Part shown: piece after piece, positions 47,301 through 59,316 of the stretch
Layout of the letters: every line of letters begins with the position of its first letter
Position numbering within the stretch: the stretch's first letter is position 1
Assembly: GCF_036711975.1 (NCBI RefSeq)
Contig: NC_091966.1
Location: 7,501-71,500, forward strand
From: Onthophagus taurus
Lineage: Eukaryota > Arthropoda > Insecta > Coleoptera > Scarabaeidae
Direction of reading: 5' to 3'
DNA length: 64,000 nucleotides
Made by a program: the position numbers and the translations under genes
The notes under the pieces: generated by a model
Told to the model about the DNA's origin: nothing
The model's database searches: none
Seen by the model: the letters and a program-made list of their open reading frames with translations, nothing else

Positions 47301-50300
47301 TGGCAACAGGTCAATGACTTTCAATTTTTTAACTTTATCAATTACTTGTAATTATGATTATATTTTGTTTTCCACGACAATGTATGTGCGATATTCGACA
47401 TCTTTATATACGAAACTCGGTCGATCGAAACCGTTTTATACACATATTGGCGATTAAATAGGAGAAAAGAGAATATAAATACCAGAGAGAAACTTGAATT
47501 TTACTTAATAAAATTACTTATTTTGGAAATGGATACGCGAAAGGGTAATAAAAATACTTTCCTCGCCATTCCGATTTCTCTTTAATAAAATAAGAGGACA
47601 GAAAAGCACCAAGAAAGTACCAGTTAGATTATTAGATGGTACAATTTACTTGTAATTACCGGTCAATTTAATCGTTAAAGACGAATCCAAGAAGACAACG
47701 TTGATGGTGGCATTTAAATTGGATGATGAGACGACTAAAATTAACCGTAACGCAAGTGCACACAGAAACTATAAGTATATACGAAGTCGGTCAGAGAAGG
47801 TCCCGGGACGAAACCAACAAATACAAATAAAATCAATTCGAGCGGATCGTAAAACTTTGTTCTAATTTTAAAGCATCGGCATCGGTACACTTTGTACCTT
47901 TGAAAGAGGTTAATAAATTTAACGGAGGATGGTGAAGTCAAAACATTGTCACACATACAATATTTTCAATATCCTTTTTATTCCTATCTATTCAATGTGT
48001 ACTCTGTTTTCATTTCTTTTTACTTTGTCTTTGTTATTTTGAGGTACATCAATAAATATTTTTATTAATATTTTTTTTTTTTAATTCCCAACTCAAATGA
48101 TTAAATAAATGATTTAAATAAACATGAGTTAGATTTATTTAATGTTCTGAATTATGTAAATAAATATTATTGTGTATAGGTGTTGTTGTGAAACAATCAT
48201 AAAGGATATAAATAGAAATTTTAGTTGCGCGTATTGAGTGCACACAAGTGTTCACTCTATTATTAGAATTTCTCCTCTTTTCATGACGTCAAATAAATAA
48301 ACCAACAAAAAAAATACAACAGAAACAAAAACCAATATTATTTCAAAGTTTTTGTAACAAAAAAATACTTTCAAACCATTTAAATCTATAAAACGGTTAC
48401 AGGAATACCAATAAAAATACCAAAGCGTCCCGTTGTGTTTAATTAAAATGTTGGACATGATGTAGCGACCACAGTAAACTTTTTTCTACATCGAATACAA
48501 ACGACTTTATCAATATTGCACACCTCGATGGTTACAATAATTACAATACGTTGGCATGCGTGAAAAGAAAAGACGATGAAAAAAATAACAGCCCGCGCAA
48601 AAGGCCATTGTCCCATCAGGCAATCTCAAGATGACGCGACGTTGATAAATTAGACTAATCGTCTTCTTTTCTTTTGGTTTTTTTAAGTTACGCGGCAATC
48701 GTCCGAGAAGAAAGTAATCATCATCGTTGTTCATCCGCACCCGAAACCTGTTCGCGTCGAAGAAATTCCTTTGAGACTTCAAAGAATGTGACTAAAAAAA
48801 CGTGGTTAGTATGTCCGACCGTTACATTGCAATTTGCAATAGATTCACTTCTCTTTATAATCGTGTCAAGTTTATGTTATCCACGTAAAAGAACAATAAT
48901 CTCGCGAGATATTCATTAGCCCCAGACCCGTTTTAAGACGATAATTTGAATTGTAAATTATGGAAATAGCGCGTAGGTTTTTTTTCATTGTTGTTATTAG
49001 ACGCTTTTGACTTATGATATTGTTAATAAACTATGATTATCGACTTCTTTCGCAGCAAGTAACAATTTATCAGAGATTTTCGTGCGTTGTTATCGAGCTA
49101 TTGCATGAATTGGGCTAACTTAATTAACGTTCTTTAAGAATGTGTAATTATCGGTATGGTTTCATAAAAGAATAGCAAAAATATTTCGTTTCATGAAGTA
49201 ACCAAGCGATAAGTATTTATTACTTCATTTTCGTTATTGGAAAGTTAAAAATGTTCTAAATAATCAGTCATTAAAAAAATGTAGGATTAATATTTTCTTT
49301 CTATCTGTTAAAAAACATCCTGCGCATGTTTACTTTTAACGAAGAGATTAAAATGACCACATTTCTAAAAACACTTTTTTATGTCAAAGTAATGCAAAGT
49401 AATTGAAACACATCTGCGGTTTATCAAACTTCCTGGAAGGAGAATCCGATACTACAGCACGTCTCTATCAGTAATAGAGCACATAACAAATTGGAAAACT
49501 AACCGCGATAGATAAACTTCACCAAAGGCAAAGCTATTAGTTTTCTGCGAAGTGTTAAATTTACTGCTATATCCGTTTGGGGTATTGGTGGCGAACTGGA
49601 AGATTACGTTGGATAACCGCTACCATAATTCTTATTTTAGTTTTCCATAGACAGTAATAAGCCGACTAATTACAGCCCCGCGCCGATATGGACAATAATA
49701 ATAACGAACGGGTTTATATATAAAATAAGAACGGTCTGTAACTCGAAGATTCGAAGGACATTCAGTCGGGTGGGCGACAGAAAAAATGCTAAACGGGTTT
49801 GTGTATGAAATTCTCTGCAGCTTCTTCGTTACAACTTACACGAAGAAACTATAGTGTAACCACGATTCAAGATAAGAACTAAAAATGGAAACAACACGAA
49901 AATACGAAACTAAATCAATGTTATGGTTTAAAATAAATTAAAAAATTGTCCAACAAACGATCACGTACACAATGAACAATGAAAATCAACCAATATGGCT
50001 TGTATATTTCTATTAATCAATCAAACATTCGTTTACAATAAAACACTTGTCACATAAAATTTGTCGTTTGCGTTGAAAAAGGGCCTAGGCGATGAAGGTG
50101 GTAGAAGAGGAGGAGGATGAAAAGCGTGTGGTGTTTGTTCGATAACCAACAAACGTGACCGTTCGTCGTGATTTATGTGTCCTTATGAAATTCTGTCTCG
50201 GAATGGAGCCAAAAATCACAAATACAACACAATATTCAAGTATCCTTGAAACGTCATCGTATACTGGGGAATTGTGGAAATATAAACTTTCTTGGTAAAT

Positions 50301-51449
50301 TCACGATCTGCGGGGAATGTTATGTATACCGAGAATGAATACGATAAATGATAAGTTTGGTTTAATCTTAAATCCGAAGGATTGATCTGGGAAGTACAAA
50401 TAAATTGTATCATTATTTGAACTTTAACTAAATTTTATTACCACTCGATCGATTTTTCTTTAGAAACCATCGTCCGAATTCTACATAGTGTGTAATAAAA
50501 CATTATTATTGCAATGCTTTTATAAATAAAGATTCTGCAGGCGACGATCAAGGAATAAAAAATATTTATAATTTAAATAGCAATTTGCTTAGATCAATCA
50601 AAAATTGACATAAGGCTTAATGAAGAGATTGAATATAATATTGATCATAATTTTCCAGAAAAAATAAGTAATCTGACAATATTTTGTGGTTAAGAAAAGA
50701 ATCCTAATGGAAATGAACGTTGCCCAACTTATTACTTGAAATATATGTAAGTAATGATGATAGATGAAGTAGTTCGTATCAAAAACCTTACAGAAATGAC
50801 GAAAATAAACATCAATAACATATGTATACTGGATTAATTAAGCCGAGGTCGCTTACGACCGAGGCTCAGTAATTAAGATTATATCAACCTAAAATTGATC
50901 AAAGATATTGTGGCGCCTCAAAATAATTTTTTAGAATTCAATAGATTTAAAAAGTACAACCTCGACAATTAGTTCATTTTGTATTGTAATTCAAAGGTTT
51001 CCCTAATCCGAACGTAAACTTTGTATTCTATCAGCAGCATGTCTTCTATTAACCATGTTATGAGTACCTCATAATCTAATTCCTACCTACCAATATTTAT
51101 AGAATAATACGTAAAGAGAACATTCTTCAATTTTTCCATCAATCTTACTATCAAACATGTAAAATCGTAAAAATCACGTTCAAGAATATCTTAAAATGAC
51201 AACAACGTCCGAAACACTTGTTTAATCAATACTGGAGTAGCGACTTAACAGCAAAACTCCACCATCCTACAAACCATTTAAATTGAACCAAGTCTATTTT
51301 TAATTACCGCAAGGAAATAAAAAAAAAATATCAACTGCCCCCGGCTAAACATCGCGTCTGGACAGATAAGCCGTCGTCGCCGACAAATCAATACTCGACG
51401 TCGACGACAATTTTTAAATCCGAGAAGAGATCTTCACTTGTTAACTTAC

Positions 51450-51558
51450 CTCGATGAATATGTTCCAATAAGGCGAGATCTTTGTCGAAAGGGTCGTCTT
51501 TTAATTCACGTTGAAGAACTTCATAACAGCAACCATATGATCGGCGTGTCACTTGTTT
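51450..51558 (-). other. Candidate first exon with strong splice donor
   Basis: On the minus strand a frame of 36 codons is open from the TAA at 51561-51559 to a strong donor (CATCGAG, then GTAAGT). It reads YGCCYEVLQRELKDDPFDKD and on into LALLEHIHR, which looks protein-like but has no ATG in frame; the only ATG nearby opens a 12-codon frame that stops. It is most simply a noncoding first exon, perhaps of ARL4, lying downstream of a GC-rich promoter-like zone at about 51600-51730. Confidence 0.35.
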
Positions 51559-52012
51559 TTAAGGTCACACACGGTGTGTGTGTATGATGTTATACGGTCA
51601 GGTGTAAATCTGATTAGCGCGAAGACACGATATACGGCACACGGAGGTTGCGATCGCACTGCCGCTATCGGTAGGAACGGTTGATATGTTTACATGGTAG
51701 TTCAGTCGAAATGGCGGCGCTAGGTGTACGATTAGGTTGAATTCGACTGAAACTCAACAGTAAATGAACTGCTAAGTAGGCAACTTAATACGCATATTTA
51801 CAAATCGAATTAACTTACATTCTTATAAGAAAAAAGTGTATTATGATTAAAGTTAATTCAATTCGATGTAATAATCATTTTGACGTTTAAATGCCAAAAC
51901 AATTTAACCTCGAAACGTCGAATTTGACGTTTAAAAATGAGCTATGTAGAAATAATTAAAATGCCAATAAAGTTCAAATAGAATAGAAATACATTATTTA
52001 TTCAGTTTCATT

Positions 52013-53326
52013 TTAATCCTCAGTACATTTTCCTGTAAACTCCAAAATAAACTTTGATACTTCCATATTAACAGGATTATTTTCATACCATTTTTTGATC
52101 ATTGGTAAATTTAAAACGTTTTCTTTAACTGCTTTTAAACTAGGATAATTTTTTAATAAATCCAAGTCTGCCATCCATGAGAAATAATCTATCATGCCCG
52201 CAAAGAAAAAGTCAGCCCAAGTCAACTAAAAAAAAAAAGAATAGTTTTATTATTAAAGTTACAAATATCTAGCACCAAAACTTTATCACCAAAAAGTTAC
52301 CAAAAGGATGGTATTGTTATAAAATAGGTTGGTACCGTATCGAAAATTGGTACCAAATCGACGATGAACATTAATTAGGGTTATGACACATTAACTCATG
52401 ATGTTTTCGATAATTTTTTTCGTTTTTTAATGACGATTAATATGATACCAAAAATGGTTGGAACCATTCAAATAGCTGATAGCAAATACATAAAGTTACA
52501 ATTATTATTATAACCTTATGATACAAGTTCAATACAGAACTGAATAAGAATTAAAATGTTGAGATTAGTTTAAATAGCAAATAGCAATAGCAATAACAAA
52601 TCAATAAAATTATTTTGATTTTGTTTGTTGGTCATTTAAAAAATCATTTAGCAGCTAATTCCTAGGATTAACGTGAAATAATTGATAGAATCAATCAAAA
52701 TTAAATTAAAATTATATTCATTGATTTCAGTAAGTGATCTATGTATAAACGTTAAGATAACCTACTCTTTTAAGTGCTAGATGACCTCCATTTTCCTTTG
52801 CTATTTTTTCCATTCTTTCCAGATAAAATGGAATCGTTTCGTTCACCAAAACCTCTCTGCATTCTTTCTTTTTATTGGCGCTTTTTATATAATGCCATTG
52901 CACGATTTCTAAACGTAAAGTATTAAATTAATATGTATATCCGGCAAAATAGAAAACCAAAAATAACATACTTTGTTGAAAATCAATATAATTATCAGCG
53001 ACTGAGTCAATTTCCAAGCTTTCCCACTCAGTATTTCCTCCCAATTTGTATTTTCGTCCCAAATAACGTATAATAGCTGTAGTTTGGTTAATAATATGGC
53101 CGTTCTCTTCATAAACAGGAACTTGTCCGAAGGTCAAGGCTAAAATTTTAATAGTTTTGATTTAATGATATCGTAGATATCTATATAACATACTTTGTTT
53201 TATTTCGGGCCATTTTCGAACGTCAACTTTATCATTTTCAAAATCTTCTCCGCCATAAACTAAAAGAAGACGAATTGGCTCGCCTCTTGCCGGTATATCA
53301 AAATAACGTACTTTAATCGAGGTCAT
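52013..53326 (-). CDS. GstS: Sigma-class glutathione S-transferase, gene 1
   Basis: Model: exons 53194-53326, 52972-53139, 52766-52908 and 52013-52225; 657 nt, 218 residues, about the usual sigma length. The N-terminal thioredoxin-like domain has the catalytic Tyr in KVRYFDIPARGEPIRLLL, TFGQVPVYEENG with the cis-Pro, and the GSH-binding NQTTAIIRYLGRKY. The helical domain includes ETIPFYLERMEKIAKENGGH and LTWADFFFAGMIDY. Sigma GSTs conjugate glutathione to lipid peroxidation products or isomerise prostaglandin H2. All introns have GT and AG ends. An ATG 20 codons upstream is in frame but would add an atypical leader. It lies in tandem with a second GST starting 1.1 kb upstream. Confidence 0.95.
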
Positions 53327-53601
53327 TTTTATCTGAACGTTTACACGCAATATGATTCTTGATACACTCGAACTGAAATTGTACACTACAGTGTAACCTT
53401 GACTGTTAATTTATAGATTAGTGGCAATGATAGTGAGTGTGGTGGGGCATTGAATCAACGTTGAATATTAATTAAACAGTATTCAGTTTTCTACAGTATG
53501 AATTTAACTTATGATAAAATAAAATAAAACATCACAATTTATTTTTATTTACGTATTAAAAGTTATTTAAGTAATGATTAAAAGTTTTAATTGCAATTTA
53601 T

Positions 53602-54441
53602 TCAGGGTAAAGTAGGTTTTCCTGAAAATTGGAACCAATCCATAATGGCCTTTTGATCCTCTGGATTTTTTTGGCGAAAATCCTTAATGGAAGGCAACAT
53701 GAGAACGTTTTCTCTAACAGCTTTTAAGTGTGGATTTTCTTCCCATAAGTCCTTTTTTATAAATGGGAATGAAAAAAAATAATTAAGAGCCCCCGCTACG
53801 TAAAAATCAACCCAAGTCAACTAAAATATTATAAATTTAAAAATTAATCAATCTATAAACCTATTTAATAAATTATTACCCTTTTACAAGCCATATGACC
53901 ATTATTTTCTTTGGCAACCGCGTCCAATTTTTTCATATAAAAAGGTAACGTATCATTTAAGATTGATTCTTGAAGCAACTTTTGTTGAGATGCACTTTTT
54001 GTGTAATGACCTCCAATAAGCTCTGCGATTATTATATAATTAACAATACAAAACTCAATCTTAACTTCATTTTTTAACTTACTGTTAATGAGATCCTTTA
54101 TAGTATCAGCTATAGCATCAATTTCAAGATCTTCCCAATCATTATTCCCATTTAACTTACATTTTTTCCCCAAGTACCTCATAATGGCTACACTTTGGTT
54201 CACCACTTTTCCATTTTCTTCGTAGATTGGTAATTGTCCGAATGGAAAATCTTTGAAATTGATACATAGATAACGTGTGATACATAAATTGTAAAAAATG
54301 ATACATACCATTTTTAACTTCCATCCATGTCATTAAAGGAATTTTAATGTCCTCAAAATCAAGGTTACTATAAACCAAAAGATATTTTATAGGTTCACCT
54401 AATGCTGGTAGAGGAAAATACGTAAGTTTTCGACATTCCAT
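53602..54441 (-). CDS. GstS: Sigma-class glutathione S-transferase, gene 2
   Basis: Model: exons 54309-54441, 54083-54250, 53880-54022 and 53602-53820; 663 nt, 220 residues. Family marks: RKLTYFPLPALGEPIKYLLV with the catalytic Tyr, FPFGQLPIYEENG with the cis-Pro, NQSVAIMRYLGKK for glutathione, NDTLPFYMKKLDAVAKENNG, and LTWVDFYVAGALNYFFSF in the helical domain. Exons 2 and 3 have exactly the same lengths (168 and 143 nt) and phases as in the neighbouring GST, so the pair arose by tandem duplication; protein divergence is large, so this is not recent. The Arg after GEPI found in gene 1 is Lys here. An ATG five codons upstream (54456, MLSSK) is an alternative start. Confidence 0.95.
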
Positions 54442-54456
54442 CTTCGAAGACAGCAA

Positions 54457-57115
54457 AATGTAACTGACTTAAACCATGAAGTGTTATGGTGGGTGGGAGA
54501 AGTTTGTAGTAAGAGTGGGGATGTGAGTAGGCAAACAAATTGTTTTTGTCGTCGTTAGAAAGAAAGATAACTTCTGTAAATATATGTTGATATAGGATCT
54601 GTCATAATTTAGATAAGATGTTTTCTTGTTACTGATGATTCGTTACAAATTAATGATTTTAGCATCTGTTACCATCTAATTTGCAATGTTGCAAATTATT
54701 AACCAAGTCTATATTTAATTACGGCAGAGAAATAAATTATTTTAATTATTAACAAATATGAAAAAAAAAAAAATAACGTTATTTCTTAAATATTTAAGAA
54801 ATAACATAATAAATAATTCAACATTATACTTGTTTCAATCTGGTTGGACAGGTTACATCGATACATTGTCGGCGGTGACACGAGGAAACTTACGAGATTT
54901 TCTTATTAGTTAAATATCATGGAAATGAAAGCATGAAACAAGAGAAATGATGTTAAATGAGAATAAAGACTTCATAAAAAAGACGTTCTATATTTTAAAG
55001 TGAAAAAATACTTACGTTAATAACAAATCAAAAAAAGTGAAAGAGATCATGCTAAGGTATGGACATTTCGATTAATAATATACATTTGTGCACATTGAGT
55101 TGACAGTTGACGATTAAGCAACAATAGTATAGGACGTACATGACATAGCGTTTATGTTAAAGACTGCACACAGAACACATCAAATGAGAATTGAAAATCA
55201 GAATTGAGAAGTTTGAAGGCTTGGGCATTGAGAAGTTGACGGTTGCCCAATATGAAATTTTTATAGATGATAAAAATATAATTCGTCAAGTAGAAGAACT
55301 TAAAAACTTAGGCATTATCGACAATAATGGTATTGACCAGACATTAGAAACAAATTGTCATACATAAGGTTAAAATGGGCGGTTTGAGATGGTTTGGTCA
55401 TCTGCTATGCATAACAGAGGAGTGATGGCCCAAACAAATATACCAATGGCCACCACTAGGAAGGAAAAAGTAGAGAGGGCGTCCGTGATCATGGTATGAA
55501 GGCATGCAACAGGCGTTGAGAGATAGGAAATTGAATGCAGCACCGGGCCGTCTGATTGATGTACACTGTAAATAGTTTATTATTCAGCAAGATAAATGTG
55601 CACATCACTAAACTTTAGCTTGTATTGCACAGATCCGTCGAGGTTCTAAAGGACTCTTATATTTGTGACAGCAGGATCGCCAGCTTTCTTGCCAGGCCGA
55701 ATTAATGAGAAAAAATGTAGTTGTTTGAGACTTTCGAAAAAACTATGCTCAAAGTAATTTACATCGTATGATTTTGGCGATATACGAGCATGCATACAAA
55801 TGGAAGTGTAATCAGCCAGTACATATCTCACAACTTTCTCTCAATAGTACCATACCATCTACCTCCATTTGAATGAGCTTCGCAAAGCTTAAAAGCGAAC
55901 TTCTAAAGTGCGTACAGTTCACATTTAGATTTCCAGATAGTACAAACTATTAATATCATTATTCAAAGGAATTAAAGTGTGAATATTGGATTACCTATAC
56001 ATTGAAACTGAAATAGAATTACTCTTTCCCAAAGATAGCAGATTTAAAATGATAACAAACATTAATCAATGTAAAGATTTTCTCTACTTCCAAATTGTTA
56101 GCTTTAACATAACCTAGTTAGACAACCAAACATATAATTCTTAAATACACCGTTATCAGTTTTTATGTAATAATGTAATACAACCACCACTAATTATTGC
56201 TTCAGCGTAATTTCAGCAAATATGCTGGCCCAAGACATTTGTCGGCAAATTCAGTATAAAATGTCTATACCTTAACTGAAAAAAAAACATGTAGTATTGG
56301 AAATACAATAAAAACACAATAAACTAAAAATTGTTTTTATTTTCAAAAATTACAATAACAAAATGGAAAACAATGAAAAATAAAATGCAATCTTGATAAA
56401 TACAACCACAGTAAATCACAAAAAGAACACGGTAACGAATAAAAAAACGTGATAAGATGTATAATTCCCGATATATGTTTAAAATATACGTATATACTCG
56501 CGCACATTACTAAAGCCGAAGCAAAGCGAAATGATTGGAAGCATATCGTTTCGACGAAAACACACAGTAATACGGAAAATACCGTACGATATAAATTACA
56601 GGACACTACAAAATAACATATATTGGATTTCTTTTTCTGAACAAAGATATATAAAATACTTTGGTGCATATACTAGTCGTAAAGAGTAAACACAAGTTTG
56701 CGTAAAGAGTTTATTTTTATTAAAGTTGAGGTTATTACGATATGATCTTTATATTTTTCTCGATAATATTTTTTTAGTGTTGCTTTAATATTTGTACTGA
56801 AACATACATCTTTTACGCAAACTTGGGTGTATTGCAATTTCGAGATATAAATAGACAAATATAGCCTCTGTATAATAGTACTTTTTATTAAGATTTAAAG
56901 GGGAAAGTAAAAAACTTTCTCTTTGGTTTATAACTTATTTTTGTTTTCTTTTACCTGAATCGCTTGAGTATTTAAATAGAAGGAATAATGATTATAAAGT
57001 GGTGTTAAATGTTGAAAAAGTTATTGCGCGATTAATATCAGAAAATTGCACAGCTTGTTGACCATAAATGTTAATGAATTAAAAATAAATCAACCAGAAA
57101 AATGTGAAATTTACG
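54457..57115. other. Intergenic DNA right of the GST pair
   Basis: About 2.7 kb holding the promoter of GST gene 2 and one dead LINE scrap (55377-55570). The open frames at 56343-56858 come from A-rich sequence and show no protein character. Nothing else was recognised. Confidence 0.4.
55377..55570 (+). mobile_element. Dead LINE fragment (ORF2 C-terminal part)
   Basis: Translation gives GLRWFGHL, then after one stop WPKQ, PPLGRKK, stop, RGRP, stop, SWYEGMQQALRDRKLNAA. This is the R-W-x-G-H-L...G-R-R-x-R-G-R-P...W pattern at the C-terminus of many LINE reverse-transcriptase proteins. Three in-frame stops (two TGA, one TAG) mark it as old; TGA in place of CGA would explain two of them. Only about 190 bp remain. 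Confidence 0.7.
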
Positions 57116-57998
57116 TTAACCCATTTGCATCATTCAAAACAGATGACATATAAAAGAAGAAATGGCCCATGTCACCAAATTTTTTTTATTATACTATACA
57201 TGTGTATGAATTATAATTATAGCATAAATGGTTTAGCCATGCGTCTTTCAAAATTCCTAAACCCGAGTGTTTCTAGTTCTAGGTTTAGTGCTAGTTTTAA
57301 TGACAGTGCTCTTATTATAGTCTGTTTTTAAACCAGGAGAAGTGAATCCGAAAGTTAGATTTACACTAGGAAATATCACCAGAAAATATCACTAGATATT
57401 TTAGCGGTAAACTTAAATTAATAATTATTTTTTTATTTTATTGCTTATTAGTGTATTTCTTTTCGTTTGTTATCGTTAACACTAAACATACAAATTAACA
57501 TTGAAGTTATGAGTGTATTTATTTTAAAATATAATTTTACAAAAGTAAATAAAATAAAATAAAATGAAACTGTCAAATTCAAAATTGCCTGTGTGTGAAC
57601 CTTCCTCGCATTCAACCAATCACGTGCAAGGTCAATTTGGTGAGAAATTTAAAATGCTCCTCCTGGTTTAAAAACAGACTATAGTAATTATTTACTGCTA
57701 TGTTGTTGTATATTTTTATTGAACTAAAACTAGAACTAGAAGTATTCGGGTTTCAGCAGCACGTCTTTCAAGGCAGCTAAACAAGAATGTTTCCAGTTCT
57801 AGGTCTACTTTTAGTTCTAGCGCTAGTGTTAACTCTAGTTTTAGATGTGATTCAGTCCCAAGTTGTTGTATATTTTGAATATGTATATATAATATATTAA
57901 TTATAATAAAAGTAGTAATAATTGTGTAAATAATCGCGCGATGATAATGGCCAGAAAAAAGACCACAGATATCAGAACTTATGATACAAATGGGTTAA
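57116..57998 (+). mobile_element. piggyBac-like MITE, copy 2, with a nested insertion
   Basis: 883 bp with TTAA at both ends and terminal inverted repeats TTAACCCATTTGCATCAT and, inverted, TTAACCCATTTGTATCAT (one mismatch in 18). The inner arms, AAACCCGAGTGTTTCTAG and CTAGAACTAGAAGTATTCGG, are also inverted to each other. Without the inserted 368-bp MITE the element is about 515 bp. No transposase is present. Confidence 0.85.
57316..57683 (-). mobile_element. TA-flanked MITE, family A, copy 2, nested in a piggyBac-like MITE
   Basis: 368 bp with ends TATAGTCTGTTTTTAAACC and the perfect inverted match GGTTTAAAAACAGACTATA. The interior is the reverse complement of the copy at 6572-6976, with small differences and a shorter length. 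It splits the piggyBac-like element, so it inserted later. Confidence 0.85.
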
Positions 57999-59316
57999 TA
58001 CAGTCAGATGATTTGATTACTTTTTGTTTATACCACAATTTATCGATAAATCTCGTTTTTTTTTATCTCATTATTATTTTTACAATTATCCTTAACGTGC
58101 TCGAAAGCTAGAGTATTTTAAAATATCATGTATAAAACTATTTAGGCACTGACAATTTATTTTAACATACACTTTAAAACCATACTCGTACAAAAATTAT
58201 TGCATCAAACAAGCAACTTCTTTGAGCTATATGTATATTATTATTTCTGCTTCGATATTTTTTTTCTTGTAATCTGCATTTTACGTTTTTGTGTTACGTC
58301 AAGCTAATTGTTGTTCTCCTCGTTCGCTACATTTTAAAGAGGCACGATTCAAAAATTACAACCATAATCAGTAACTAGTTTGTATCGTGAACTCGTCGTT
58401 TTTCTTTTCTTTCTCATTTTCGAGTTCACGAAAACATTCTACTTCATGTCACTATTTTAGTTTACTATTGCGTTTAACAATCGAATTTTTTTTTCTTTGT
58501 GTCAACTACATAAAGAACGTGTGAGATTCGTTATATTTTTCATGTCTACAAAAATACCGTCCATTTATTTAACTTATTTTTTTAAGTGTATAGAACGGTT
58601 TTAGTACTGCATTAAATTTTTTGAGTTTTTGTGTTTATATTTAAACAAGTTTTATGTACTTGAATGATTATAATACTTGAAAGTGTCTATACACATTTAA
58701 ATAAGTCAAATAAAAAATTCTTGTGCTTTTACGTTATAAACGGGAAGCCAAAAATTACATTGTACCTTGTAATATCGCAAAATACCTACAACCATCATAC
58801 CCATCACTTCCCACACTTTGTATAATACCTGATATGACAACCGTTTTTTTAAAGATCTAAAAGTATGACTAGAAATTATCACAATTTACACAACTCTATG
58901 AAATTGAACTGCGCACGTACGTACCGTATATAATACTTAATTAAAAAAGGCCTGGGAGACCTTTTTTTTAATCAAACGATCTTTTTTAACCCCTTAACGT
59001 CCAACTTACTCGCTTTACGTAACGTATGTAGTAATATAACAAATTAGCGTTATGTAAAAGGCCACGTTATCAAAATGCACAGTTTTTTTTAATCTTTGAA
59101 AATGCGCGAATTTTTAATTTTATTTACCGTTTGTTAGATGTTTACGCTACATTTACTTTTTTAGTTTTTAGTAACCGTGGTGTTAAAAAAATTGATTCTT
59201 TAAGCTACCTTTAAAATTAGTTGTTTCTTTCTTAGTTTCTTCTATTGCAATCTACCTATTATACTTGTAGTCGTTGGTGCGTTTCCTCGTCCGGAAACTA
59301 AATTGTTAGGCTACTT
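57999..59316 (-). other. Likely 3'UTR of the Ig-FN3 gene
   Basis: About 1.3 kb directly downstream of the stop codon at 59317, AT-rich with long T runs and no gene on either strand. A long 3'UTR is the simplest reading. Near 58955-58985 an inverted AAAAAAGG / CCTTTTTT pair could form a small hairpin. Confidence 0.35.

Larger units (their letters stand above)
34340..51449 (-). other. Long stretch without coding sequence, probably the 5'UTR intron of ARL4
   Basis: About 17 kb in which I find no credible exon or RNA gene. Only MITEs are recognised (41886-42339, 42344-42492, 44004-44371). A strong acceptor at 34340 and a strong donor (GAG then GTAAGT) at 51449 on the same strand suggest one long intron joining a noncoding first exon to the ARL4 coding exon. 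Vertebrate ARL4 genes likewise have a noncoding first exon and a single coding exon. Regulatory DNA for ARL4 may lie here. The link between the two splice sites is inferred. Confidence 0.4.

Noticed and set aside
49700-49780. TATA box and initiator pair
   Set aside because: TATATAAA is about 48 nt from the TCAGT word, too far for a core promoter, and no gene follows.
56343-56858. Minus-strand frames rich in Phe, Cys and Tyr
   Set aside because: They are translations of A-rich plus-strand DNA; no conserved pattern is seen.
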